A DNA stretch of 64,000 nt from Stictocephala bisonia. Lineage: Eukaryota > Arthropoda > Insecta > Hemiptera > Membracidae. The notes beneath the pieces were generated by a model. It did no database searches. It had not been told where the DNA came from and worked only from the letters and a program-made list of their open reading frames with translations. The position numbers were made by a program, and so were the translations under genes. Where the stretch lies: contig JAQJVL010000527.1 of NCBI GenBank assembly GCA_035578905.1, forward strand, positions 325,001 to 389,000. The letters run 5' to 3'. This document shows positions 48,721-60,465 of the stretch, in pieces (position 1 is the first letter of the stretch; every line of letters starts with the position of its first letter).

Positions 48721-50065
48721 TATTTTTTGTGATTATAGTAGTGAATGTTCATAAATAATAAAAGGCAAGGTTGAGTTAACACCAGCTTAAAATATAGACA
48801 GAAACTCAGTTTCAGGCTTGTGGTTTGGGCAACATTTCGAGGGGCTACCGCAGTTTTACGGTTTTTTCTTCTCTCTCGGAAGCCAAACCTAAGTTGTGCT
48901 GGACAAAGTCGTAATTGATGGAATTATATTTATAAATAGTTCTTGTATTTTACAATGAATAAGCTATTCTTGGTTTACTTTTCAATAATACTGTACTAAC
49001 AATTATGCTATAGTATACTAAACTTACATTACAAATTTAAATTTGCTGAATTGTTAGACCGACTGTCTAAAAAAGTGATGAATTCAGATTACGATGAAAA
49101 ATCAAAGACTTAACAGAATTTGATACATATGCATAAATCTATAAGAAGTTATTTATTTAATTATTGTAATCTCATTACCAAAACCATGGCCTATCCACCC
49201 ACCGCACCACCATTTGTAACAATACTAATGATTCATAATGAAAACTACTTATTTAATAAATATAGGTTTTTTAACTCAGAAGTACGAAATATGAATATAG
49301 AAACAATCTATTGTTATTTTCTAAATCTTAGTTATGGCAATGATTAATATTTAATACTGAATAAAGTTTATACATGATAAAATTTACCAGGAGGCCAAAA
49401 TTAAGAAACTAAAAAAATTACGCTTATTTTTTTAACAGTGCATACTTTAACATTTAAAAAAGGAATTTCAGTAATAAGTTACTTTAATACGTATATTTTG
49501 TTTTTTTATTACTGAAATGTTTAAAATAGATTAGGAATTGAAAACAAATTTTCACTTAAATAAGTAAATAAAGTATGTGTTATATCCTACCTGTTTGAGT
49601 GTACACACACATAATTGCTAAAAGTAACAATGCACGCAGTTGAACAGGTGGAAGCTACGTGTTGGTTCAGTTAAATATTTAGGAACTGCAAAATCTGTGG
49701 AAAAAATATTTTTCATGTTTTTTAGAACATACTTTAAACAATTTAAGACATTTTGACTGTAGCACGCACAAGGGATATCCAATGTTTTGAACACACGGTA
49801 GGGTAGTTGTATAACAGATATTTTTTCTGTATAACGCACAAACGTCCAAAGCGAACGGGTCTAAAATTTGAAGTTTTAAAGAATTTGGATAAATCATCTC
49901 ATTTATACAATACGTACTGACAAAAATACTTTTTATTATCATAAGACAATAAATTAATTTAGTATTTATTTAATGAAGCAAAACATGAACATTAAAATTT
50001 ATTTATTTTACATAATTTCCTTTACAAACTCTTTAATTTAGTCCAAATGTTGATAAAATAAGTAA

Positions 50066-50078
50066 CGCGCACGCATGT

Positions 50079-50161
<83 letters not shown>
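50066..50161. repeat. (CA)n microsatellite
   Basis: A run of CA with a short CGCGCG interruption at about 50,131. It is absent at the corresponding place in the right arm (about 62,300), so it expanded or was lost after the arms separated. Confidence 0.96.
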
Positions 50162-51383
50162 AAATATATTTCTTATCTTAAAAATTACAGTTATTGTATT
50201 GTTGTTAAAAAAAACTCTGATTTTTGTATTTTCAGAATTATCAATAAAATGTAACAAAAATGTAAATTACCTTTACTAAAAGTTATAAATTTAAAACCTA
50301 ATTAAAAATTAAAATAATTGTTTCAATAATAACAAATAAAAAATATTCTGTTGCATAATGATATATTTTAGTTCAAAATGATAATAGTCCTCAGACACAA
50401 ACACGTTAATTTTCTAAATTTTAAAATAAGTTAAATCGTTTGGAACAATATATTCATTTTAATAAGATACATTACATAGGCTTTTAGTCATCTTTAGCTT
50501 ACTTTGCACATTTTATAAGTGTAATTTTAGTTGGATGTTTACTGTTTAAAAACAGTAACAATTCCATTACACCTTAATGAACTATTACATTTTGCATTCT
50601 AGCCTATGTGCAAGTTCACGTTTATAATGGAGTTTCAATATTACGATATTGGAAAATAGTTTCATCTTTCAAACTTCCAGAATTATTATTGGAATTTTTA
50701 TTTGACACAGTTAAAATACTTAGGTACTTAATAATTTGTTTCCCCTGCTCCTACTAAATTAAATACAAACTATGAATATAAAAAAATACTTTATAAAGTG
50801 TTATTCAACGTCAAAAATTAATATAGATATTTACAAATTGTTAATGTAACACTTAGGAAAATGATACAAGATTTTAACCATTCTATGACGTAACTCTAAG
50901 GTGTTGTATTTGTGGTGAAGGTTTGATTACAGGTATAATACATGGAAAAGTAAATTTTTGTCCTGACAATGAACATATAATAATATAAGGATGTCGCGTA
51001 CAGTGATATATAGAGGTCTGCACTCACCGTACTGTGCTGAGTCTAATCATCTGCTAATGATATCACTAAGGAAGACAAGTTAGGTAAGATAAGCCTGGCC
51101 TGACCTCATGTAATTATTTATCGGCTAATCTCTCCCCATGTTGTAATTCTAACTATCATTACAGGATTCCCTAACATTAGAGAGGCGATTTGTGATAAAG
51201 TATGTTTTACACTTATTACTAATTGACATCACTTTCATGATTGTTAATTTAAATAATATGTTTGTATTCATATTCATCTGTATCAAAAAGTATATTTAAA
51301 AATATATAATTTAAAATTATTCTATGTGTGATCGGGATGATTTACGGTAATGATTTAACAGAATCCTTAATGGGACATGTTTA

Positions 51384-51540
51384 CCAGCGTAGTGGCTCAC
51401 GAGCTAAGACTTCGAACCTCGGAAAACAATGTCCAAAGTTTGAATCCCCCAACTGAGCGAATAGTCGGTACTTAACTCGTTGAATAAATATTACACACAC
51501 AGGCCTGAAGGCCAATAAGAGCTAGTGAGTGAAGGTGTTA
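51384..51540 (+). mobile_element. SINE-C, left-arm copy
   Basis: tRNA-like head CAGCGTAGTGGCTCACGAGC and a B-box-like AGTTTGAATCCCCC, then a body with GTCGGTACTTAACTCGTTGA and CAGGCCTGAAGGCC. The homologous copy occupies the mirror position of the right arm, so it was present before the arms were duplicated. Confidence 0.75.
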
Positions 51541-52377
51541 ACTAAAAACAAAAGTTAAATAAAATCACTAGTTTTAATAATTCAAAGTAAAACTTGTTTT
51601 AATGATACATCTTCTTTCATACAATATACAAAGAACAAGATTTGTAGGACAAACATTGCGTAATTGTATATCCATATTCAGTATATGGATTCTTATAATA
51701 ATATTCAATACGTTAGAATCCTTCAAAAACCTAATTTAATTAAACTACAGCAAGGGATTTGGTGCCGGGTAACGATCTTTGTAGGATCACTCTTTATATT
51801 TCATAACATTATTTTATTTATACAATTCTGCAAATTATTAAAGAAGACAAATTAACTGTTATTTATAATTAAAATTTAGTAAAATCAAACGAAAAAATAT
51901 ACTCATAACGGTTTAAACAAAATAATTGAAATCCTAGATTAATTGTTCTGGTTGGTACCATTCAACAACCTATTTTTAACTACCAGTAAAGGATTTGGTA
52001 CCTAGTAACATCCCTTGTATGAGCGCTTTTTATATTAGATAACAGTCTTTTCATTGATAAAACTCTTCAAATGTTTAAAATACCATAAATTTACTTTTAT
52101 TTACTATTAAAACTATCTAAAATCTAAAGAAAAACTATACGCTTGACACTTTAAACAAAATACATTTAAATCCCTGAGTAATTGTTCTGGTTTGTTACCA
52201 TATAGTGTGTGTCAAAGCACTGTGAATAAAACAGTCAGTTTTATATAAGCGCCTTTGTAGTAATCCTCTTACAGTGTAAAACATAGGCAACAACAGTACT
52301 TGAGTTTGTGTGGCCACTGTTGACAGGACTAAATAGCCAGTCATCTACAGTCATGACAAAATATATAGTATTTATCC

Positions 52378-53889
52378 CGCCGTAAGCGCTTGTGTTGACT
52401 TTTCTCTAAACGCCGTAAGCGCATATACGCGTAATAATTACAAAAATAATACTTTCGTAACAATTTTCTAATTTAATCCGGTAGTGCGTTTAAGTTTTGG
52501 GCGATGGCTCATGAAAGTCACATTGAGTGACTCACGACTTTTTTGGCCCGTGAATCACTACGAGACTGGTTTTTGTCTGGCAGTGTACATTTCCGCTGCG
52601 CCGCCCAACGCCACAAGCCCATATACGCGCAGCCACTGTCGAGCCGAGCGGTTGTCATTGTCCGCCGCCTGACCTCATTGAAACTGTGTATTTAGTTGTT
52701 TTATCATTACTTTAGTTTAATACATGTTAGTAATTTATTAGTTTTAGGTGTCAATATGAATAATCCGGCCAATTTAGATTTTGCAGAAGGTACCAAATAC
52801 ATCGTATTCAAGTGCTATATGTATTTACTTATTTTTTATTATATGTGTTATGTGCAGGCCCTGTCTTTATCTGCTTATGTACAAGTAAATGTACTCAATT
52901 ATACATATTTTATTAATAGTAATAATATTTCGTATTGATTCATACTGTATAAGTGATCTATGCCTAAGGCTTACTTTCAAGTAAAAGTTTGCTTATTTAC
53001 ATATTTATACATAAGAAAAAAGGTAAAGTAAGCTAATAAAAGTTTCAAAATGTTATCATGTATTTTATTTTCCTATACAGAACAATAAAACAAATTAGCA
53101 ATTAAAAAATATAATTTTTATTGATTTTTTTATTTTATTTTTTTTTTTATTTATTTATTTTTTATATTTTTTATATATATATTATTTTTTTTTTTTTTGA
53201 AAATTAGCACTTTATGGAAAATAGGCATTGTATAAATGGTGCTAAAAGGGTAAAATGAGACAAGTAGGTGGTGTCGAAAATATACGGTCATCTGGTCACT
53301 ATTTTTATGACAAAATTTATAGTATCACAAATAAGACTTGTATGTTTGTCTGTTTTCCCTTTTTGATTGTTCTTTATAATGTGTTAAGCAAATTTGTTAA
53401 TTTATGTACTTTTCTTATGCCAGGGAAATTATCACACGTAGTTTAATTCAAATCCGACTGTAAGCCCCCACCCAAAAGACCTTTAAAGTTATTGGTTATC
53501 TAATGGAGTTACTTAAGTTACTTAGCTACCATAACAATCAGCTATAAAAACTGTTATTGTTTTTATATTCATCCCGTAACTTGTAACTGAAGTGTTTAGT
53601 TATAATTTTAACTGTAAAAAATCAGATGAATTGAATATGACGTGAGTATTTTTTATCTTAAAATTAGCCTACAATTAATATTTCAGTGCCATTAAAGACA
53701 GTCAATGTCAAATTAAAGTAAATAAACTGAAATCCTATACAAACCTGTATTAAAAGAAAGAAAAAATGACTTGTCAGCATATCACATAATACATACTTCT
53801 GGTGTTTATAAAATATAAAATGGATAGAATCAAGAAGTCCTTGAATTACAATACGAAACATTATTTCATTTGTATTTCCCAAAGAGGAT
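52378..53889. other. Left-arm-specific block, unidentified
   Basis: The right arm has only about 40 bp in place of this 1.5 kb. It opens with CGCCGTAAGCGC twice, about 30 bp apart, and CATATACGCG twice. At 52,480-52,680 it has the highest GC content of the area. It then becomes T-rich at 53,120-53,200. No transposase, tRNA head or clear inverted ends were found. It may be an inserted element or sequence deleted from the right arm. Confidence 0.5.
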
Positions 53890-54182
53890 TTATGCTTATC
53901 ATTGGGATCACTAAGGATAAAGAAGCCTTATAGAATCGAACAAGTCTCGAGTTTTATTATATTGTATAGTTATTTTAATTTATTTTCTGCTGTATTCATC
54001 TAAGTCAAGGAGCCTGAAAATCAAGTCATAAAGTTATGAATTCCCACCCTTTCTAATACTCTTATTTCCTCGATCCTCATTTAAATGCAGAAACACGCCA
54101 CTAGGCTCTGAGGTAATTCCTACAGAGCTTGTGGATGGTTTATTCAACCCTTCACTTTTTTATTGATGGAAAATACACTTTT
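53890..54182 (-). repeat. Repeat X, inverted partial copy (inner end of left arm)
   Basis: Reverse complement of 56,858-57,130 and of part of 43,200-43,490, with the shared blocks AGCCTGAAAATCAAGTCAT and ACTAGGCTCTGAGGTAATTC. The match stops sharply after TTTTATTGATGGAAAATA at 54,178. Confidence 0.85.
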
Positions 54183-54489
54183 TTCTAACTCATGTGTTAG
54201 CGTATGAGTTTCTATGTATTTCTAACGTTTGGTGGATAAGTGTTATCCATTTGTTTATCAGAGAGCTATTTCCAAAAACATATTAACATAAAGTACCACA
54301 TTTTGTGAGTTGAAAATCAAATAAATAATAAACCCTCTAACAAGTTGGTCTTTTATATATATATGTATAATATAGTCTTCAAGACAGTTTTTTATAACCC
54401 ATTTCAAATGGTATTCCATGGACATTTCACTTTACAGAGTAATGAAATTAAGAAATTGATAAATTAAATATCTAACTGTAACATAATAC

Positions 54490-54670
54490 CTTATAATGAC
54501 GGCATCAATCTTGAAGCCAATCTTGGCTTCGTTAACTTGTTCTTGAAGAAGGGGAATTCTGACCACAAAAATCAATGTCTTCTTGAAACGATCGCCAAAG
54601 TCAGAGCATTCAAAGCACATTGCTATGATAACGATAACTTGTTTTGTAGGCTCTGTGGTCTTATTGGAGT
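54490..54670 (-). CDS. Candidate internal exon, possible membrane-protein gene
   Basis: On the minus strand ATAATTATAG precedes and AAG|GTATTATG follows an open 181-base segment. Its third codon positions are markedly richer in C and G than the surrounding DNA. It encodes SNKTTEPTKQVIVIIAMCF, then ECSDFGDRFKKTLIFVVR, then IPLLQEQVNEAKIGFKIDAV. The pattern of hydrophobic stretches with charged links would suit part of a membrane or receptor protein. A resemblance to C-terminal regions of insect chemoreceptors occurred to me, but the spacing does not fit well, so no family is assigned. The acceptor has a weak pyrimidine tract. It is the only coding-like segment inside the inverted-repeat loop. 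Confidence 0.4.
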
Positions 54671-55570
54671 CTATAATTATATACAATAGATAACATTTCT
54701 TAAGAAAATTACTTGGTACAATTTATGTTGAAATAATATTAAAAACTACTTTTAAATATCCATCAATACATTGATTAATTATTCTATCTACATTTAACAT
54801 TAAAGTGTCTGTTTGGTTAATTAATTTTCAGTATTAATGATGCTGAAATTGAGTTTATCTGAGAATATCGATAAGTTAAATTAGAATAGTTTTCTAACTA
54901 TCAGGCCAGATATTTAATTATTGTTATAAATTTATAAAAATGTTTGAGGATCTTATAGAAATATTTAACAACTTTCAATCAAAATGATTATATTACACTG
55001 ATTGGTAATATTATTTTTTATCTGAAGAATCGTCATATAAATAACACATAAAATACAACTATAATGTCGCATGTTCTGCATTTCATTAAAGCTTCATTAG
55101 TATACGTGTCTGTTTAATATTTACCACTAATGCATCCAGTTTCACAACCCACTGTTTGTTAAACAACGGCGTGAGAGTACCTGACTACAGAACTTTCTCT
55201 AATACAACGGCCGCTGTCAATGCAGAATTAGTCTGAATTGTTAATTGTCTTTAAAGTTTGATTGCCCTTGTTAACAAAGCTAATGGAACCGGGAATAAAT
55301 GTTTAACTTTATTTAACGAGTAAGTGAGAGTAAAATATAGAATGTTTAATGAAAAAAACTGCTCTTGATTGTTGTTTGAAAGTCATTTGTTAGTGTTAAA
55401 CATAACACTACAAAACATATATTTGACTCAACTTAAATGCAAGACGGTACAAATATTATAGTGATATATTGATAAAACACGAGTCAGATCAGGTGTATTC
55501 TGTATTGTTGTACCGTTTGTACTCTATGTGCTTATATTGTAAACATTTTATTGTTATGATACAGTTTTTT

Positions 55571-55571
55571 C

Positions 55572-55602
<31 letters not shown>

Positions 55603-55612
55603 CATACATATA
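55571..55612. repeat. (AT)n / (ATAC)n microsatellite
   Basis: A run of AT followed by ATACAT units. Confidence 0.93.
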
Positions 55613-55919
55613 AAAACTATCATTCTCATGATCAGTTGAGTATATAATTTTAAAATGATATCTATTAGAATAATTACAGAACTCAAAATGTAAAAACTAG
55701 CCTTAGATTAATTTAAATTAATCTTAAAATTTGTTACATGATTATTGTAATCCCCTTACAAACAACTTAAGATAAAAGTGCAAGTTAAAGTTTTTGTCAA
55801 GTTTCCTTCATACGTAGTTATATTATACAGTGAGTAGTAGGTCGACATATGTATTTACGGGACAGAAATGATATGTCGGTCTGTGATTGTAGTTTGATTG
55901 GCTCTATGATTGAAACCCG

Positions 55920-57140
55920 TTCTCATTCCTATTTCACGTATATTTAAAGGCATTTATAAATGTTATGAGAAGGGTCGGAGACTTGGAATTTTACCTTACT
56001 TGCAACAACAGTAACTTTTCCCCAGTTATTCAAATTAATACGTTTCAATAATTATATTAAGGTGCACTCATCGAAACTTATGATCGCAATCATAACTCGG
56101 CGTCTATTTCAAGTTATTTACGGATAAACAAGACAGAATATCTTTATCTTAAAATAATGGGCTTGTCAGTACATACATTTATTGTAAATTTCGGGGATTA
56201 TAATATGACATCGAACAATGCTGCTTTCCCCAATTTATTTGCTTGGTGGATACACAGTGAACGTGAGGATAAAACTACAGTACAAGTAAACGTCACACAA
56301 CACAAATTTATTACAATATAAGAACAAAATGTACAAATATATTACAATACAAGCACAAAATGCACGAATATTATGGTGATCAATTTCGGTGAACCACGCT
56401 CACCTTCCTCAGACCAGAGGGATTCACAAAAGAATGGAAAATGGTGTTCAACAACTCAACCTACAGGCCCATGATCACGTGACCCCACTGGCTGGAATCG
56501 TCAAAATGGCAGCTGCTGTGATATTATTGGTTAGTTCCTATTGCCTGTTACTTCTCTTCTTTTATTCGCTGAAAATACATACGTAACTGAGGATAAAAAT
56601 GTAACTTGATGCTTATTATATGTGATAATAGTACTCTGCAGAGATCAATTAATTGGACAACGATTTAATATGAAACTAAAGTTACAATGACATCCTGGGT
56701 ATGTAAAAGATCTAGAGTTAAAATATTTTAGAAAAGATTTATTAAGAACTAAGGTATAAAAATATTTATTTTAACATAAGTAAACAATTTAATGATATGT
56801 ATGTTAATCAATAAACCATTCTCTATTCAATCTTTAAATGGTAAACATGTATATTTTCCATCAATAAAAGAGTAAAGGGGTGAATATTCCATCCACAAGC
56901 TTTGTAGGAATTACCTCAGAGCCTAGTCGCGTGTTTCTGCATTCAAATGAGGCGTCAAGGAGATAAGAGTGTTAAAAAGGGTGAGAGTTCGTAACTTTAT
57001 GACTTGTTTTTCAGGCTCCTTGCTTTAGACAGATTCAGCAGAAAATAAATTAAAATAATTCAACAACATAGTAATATTTGAGATTTGTTCAATTCTGTAA
57101 GGGTTCCTGCTCTTGCTAATCCCAATGATGAACTTCGTCT
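55920..57140 (+). repeat. Repeat X, direct copy spanning loop and inner right arm
   Basis: Collinear with 42,600-43,510. It is longer here because of the 313-bp insertion at 56,275-56,587. The part from 56,858 onward is mirrored in the left arm at 53,890-54,182. Confidence 0.88.
56275..56587. mobile_element. 313-bp insertion with 11-bp target duplication
   Basis: It is flanked by the perfect direct repeat TGAGGATAAAA (56,264-56,274 and 56,588-56,598), which occurs once in the uninterrupted X copy at about 42,950 (GTGAGGAGAAAAATG). The insert contains repeated TTACAATA(T/C)AAG(A/C)ACAAAATG units and a GC-richer part at 56,380-56,530 with a hairpin. The variable-length duplication suggests a retroposed sequence. 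Its 65-codon frame is not recognised. Confidence 0.8.
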
Positions 57141-57544
57141 AACTTATACGTTGAACATAACCTACTTATTTTATTTAATACTATATATTTTGTCATGACT
57201 GTAGATGACTGGCTACTTAGTCCTGTCAACAGTGGCCACACAAACTAAAACACCGTTGTTGCCTTTGTTTTACACTGTAAGAGGATTACTACAAAGGCGC
57301 TTATATAAAACTGACAGTTTTATTCACAGTGCTTTGACACACACGATTGTTACACGAGATACCTTATTGTAGTTTAAATTAGGTTTTTGAAGGATTCTAA
57401 GTTATTGAATATTTAAATAACACTACGCAATGTTTGTCCTACAAATCTCGTTCTTAATATTGCATGAAAAAATAATATATTCTTAACATTGCGTTAAAAA
57501 TGCGTTATATTTTAAATTATTACAACTAGTGATTTTATTTGTTT

Positions 57545-57690
57545 ATTTGTTAGCTAACAACTTTATTCACCAGTTCAAATGGGCCTGCAGGCCTGTGCAT
57601 TAAATTTATTCAATGAATTAAGTACCGACTGTTATCTCTGTGGGAATTCGAACCTTGCAGAATGTTCTCTGAAGTCCGAAGCCGGCAAAC
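57545..57690 (-). mobile_element. SINE-C, right-arm copy
   Basis: On the minus strand it has a perfect B box GGTTCGAATTCC and the shared body GTCGGTACTTAATTCATTGA and CAGGCCTGCAGGCCC. The A-box side has degenerated. It sits at the mirror position of 51,384-51,540. Confidence 0.75.
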
Positions 57691-59111
57691 ATTTCCCCTT
57701 GAGGATTCCGTTCAATCATTACCATGAATCATCCCGTCTAAATGGTCACACATTGAATAATTTTAAATTATATTTTCTTAACTATACTTTTTTATCTTAA
57801 CAATACAGATGAATATGAATACAAACATATTATTTAAATTAACAATCATGAAAGTGATGACAATTAGTTATAAGTGTAATACATACTTTATCCTAAATGG
57901 CAACACTAAAGTCAGGGAATCCTGTAATGATAGTTAGAATTACGTGGGGAGGGATTAGCCGATAAATAATTACATGAGGTCAGGCCAGGCTTACCCGACC
58001 TAACTTGTCTTCCTTAGTGTGATATCATTAGCAGATGATTAGACTCAGCACTGTCCGGTGTGTGCAGACCTCTATATATCACTTTACGCGACACCCTTGT
58101 ATTATTATATGTTCATTGTCAAGACAGATATTTACTTTCCCATGTTTTATACCTGTAACCAAACCTTCGCCATAAATACAACACCTTAAGGTTACGTCCT
58201 AGAATGGTTAAATTCTTTTATCATTTCCATAAGTATTGCATTTAAATGTTGTAAATATCCATATTAATTTTGAACATTAAATCAAACTTTATCAAATATT
58301 ATTTTTTATTCAGAATTTGTATTTAATTTATAAAGTGCCGGGAGCCAATAGATAATTGAGTACATAAATATTTTATCTGTATCACATAATAGTTCCAATA
58401 ATAATTGTGAAAGTTTTAGAGATAGAAATATTTTCGAATATCATAATCTTAAAACTCCATTATAAACGTTGACTTGCACATTCCAAATTTAATAGTTCAT
58501 TCAGGTGTACTGCAACTGTTACTTTCTCTACCAACATCCAACTTGTATACATGTGTCCAATCTATACATGTATAAAAGGTACGAAGTAAGCTGAAGGAGA
58601 CTACTGTCGCATTCAAAAAGCAGTACTCGAGTTTGAACCTCTGCTACAAAATAAATACTCATCCAATTTTGTTGTGTTGTACACCAAAATTTGGCTTATT
58701 TAATTTTACGCAATCTTATACAATTTACATATTTTTTGTTTTTTAAGACTTTAATAATTTATTATAGCAGGTAGAATACAAAACAACACGAAATTTTAGC
58801 ACTTTTGGAACGAAGCTCAAGTTTAAAAATGTCTAAAACAAAATGTATTTGAGATAAGTCGATGAAACTTTGAGCACATGTGAAATCAGTTTTTTTTTTT
58901 TTTTTTTAATATTTCCCGATTCTACTATTTTTACTTCTTTACAACATTTTCTGTTGTAGTTTTTGTAAACCCTTAAGATCTTAAAAATAACTGATCATAC
59001 AAACTTCCAGAACTTTTCAAAAATACCAGATTGAAAAATAAAGTAAGATTATAAAACGGTAAGTGCGATAAAAATCTTTCCATTTTATATCATATGATAA
59101 CTTAACAGACA

Positions 59112-59324
59112 TTGACTTGCGCTCATGTGGATGCGAGTCCCCTCGGGAAGCACTTCAAAACTAGTTTTACTGATCATTTTGGTGTTGACAAATCGTGCGC
59201 CTGGAATTGTTTTAATATTGCACAAAAGGTGTATTACTGTGGAGGTATTGAACAGTTAACCAATCATGTTTTCTATCTTAATCCAAACCATTTGATGAGT
59301 TCATGCAAAAAACGTGTTGAGTGA
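59112..59324 (+). pseudogene. Short frame inside the long-TIR element, possible BED-finger remnant
   Basis: A 70-codon frame begins just inside the left inverted end. It encodes HFKTSFTDHFGVDKSCAWNC, then a stretch ending YYCGGIEQLTNHVFYLNPNH. The CAWNC pair followed by GGIEQLTNH and a further His is reminiscent of a BED zinc finger (Cys-x2-Cys ... GGTxxLxxHL ... H) found at the N-terminus of hAT transposases, but the first cysteine spacing and other positions do not fit strictly. No catalytic domain follows. Treat the assignment as a hint only. Confidence 0.25.
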
Positions 59325-60353
59325 CTTTTTAAAAACTTTCCTGGAGAGCATTTTTCAAGTTTAAATCTTTAATTAAAATTTTAAGGAGTGACTTATAAAG
59401 TTAAAATTTGGAGCAAACATGACCATAATGTTTTTAAAAATAATTTTATAAACAGTAAACAGTATTCATTATTATTTCGTGATTTTTATTAATTTTTTAA
59501 ACATGGTACACTTTTTGCTGGAAAAGAAAGAGTTTATTCACTTTTAACAACGAGTTAAGTCTAAGATACCAAATAGCTAATGTTTAAGATTTTATAATAA
59601 TAAGTTGCATTAAAACGGAATATTGTTTTTTTAAATACAATTTATTCACTTAAAACAATAGTTTTTATGATATAAAAATTAACTTCATTTATTTATAAAG
59701 TAATTCTTCTTTTTTATGAGGTAAATGTCCTGCTTCTTTTTTCTCGTCAGTGTGCTTCCAAGGACGATTTGTGAAGCCCTCTTTGGTCTTTTGGCGAGTG
59801 ACTAGTTAGTTTTAAACTTGCTTTATTGTAGCAAAACAACGCCTTGTAATCCCATGCAATGTCACAAAAGCCTTAGCACAGACTGGCATTTGAAACATTG
59901 ACTAGTTTCTCTTAATTCTAACAATGTATCGAAAAGAACAATCTAGTATCCGCATCATCCGTTCTAGGTCTTCTTTTAGCTATCAGACACATATAAATTA
60001 GGCTTGTTAAGTATGAAGATTGGTCATTGCAATTTCAAAGTAAATTGAACTGTTAAATGAGAGCTAGTTTTTCATTCTCGTCTATATTTTTGAATCATTT
60101 AAATTGTTTGCACTTTCAGTCTTCTCCTATAACGTGACTCTGAGCCCTTAGCTGCCTTGACGCATCTATGATCCTGCCATGACGTTTTCTCTTTCATGTT
60201 AATTGTGAGATTGGTGGTTTTGAAGTTTCATAACCAACTTATTTACAGTATGTGACGGCGCTGAACCGTGATTCAGGTACAGTCTTGTATTGCGGGAATT
60301 GTATCATTAATAGCGCAGGCGCTTCGAAGGTTGTTAGAAAAAAATTTGTTTTA
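59325..60353. other. Interior of the long-TIR element, noncoding
   Basis: AT-rich, with a GC-richer patch at 60,110-60,320 containing no recognisable gene. Confidence 0.5.
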
Positions 60354-60465
60354 ACGTACGGTGGCATTAACCCACCCATACACGTACGGTGGCATTAACC
60401 CAACCACCCACCCCTACACGTATGGTGGCATAAACCTACCCGCCCACCCATACACTTTTGATGGC
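60354..60465 (+). repeat. Second locus of the 36-bp minisatellite (three units)
   Basis: Three units with CCCATACACGTACGGTGGCA and TTAACCCA(A)CC, clearly related to the array at 33.6-34.2 kb. It lies inside the long-TIR element. Confidence 0.9.

Larger units (their letters stand above)
47050..54182 (+). repeat. Left arm of a 17-kb imperfect inverted repeat
   Basis: Reading this arm backwards on the minus strand gives the right arm in order. Anchor pairs include 47,250 with 63,790; 48,040 with 63,400; 48,495-48,720 with 62,775-63,002; 48,780-48,930 with 62,490-62,690; 50,340 with 62,130; 50,880-51,250 with 57,840-58,230; 52,230-52,375 with 57,170-57,340; 53,890-54,182 with 56,858-57,130. Identity by eye ranges from about 70 percent to 97 percent. 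Arm-specific material includes SINE-A copy 6, a CA microsatellite and the 52.4-53.9 kb block. Confidence 0.9.
54183..56857. other. Loop of the inverted repeat
   Basis: A 2.7-kb spacer between the arms. It holds a candidate host exon at 54,490-54,670 (minus), AT-rich DNA, an AT microsatellite, and from about 55,920 the part of repeat X that is not mirrored in the left arm. Confidence 0.75.
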
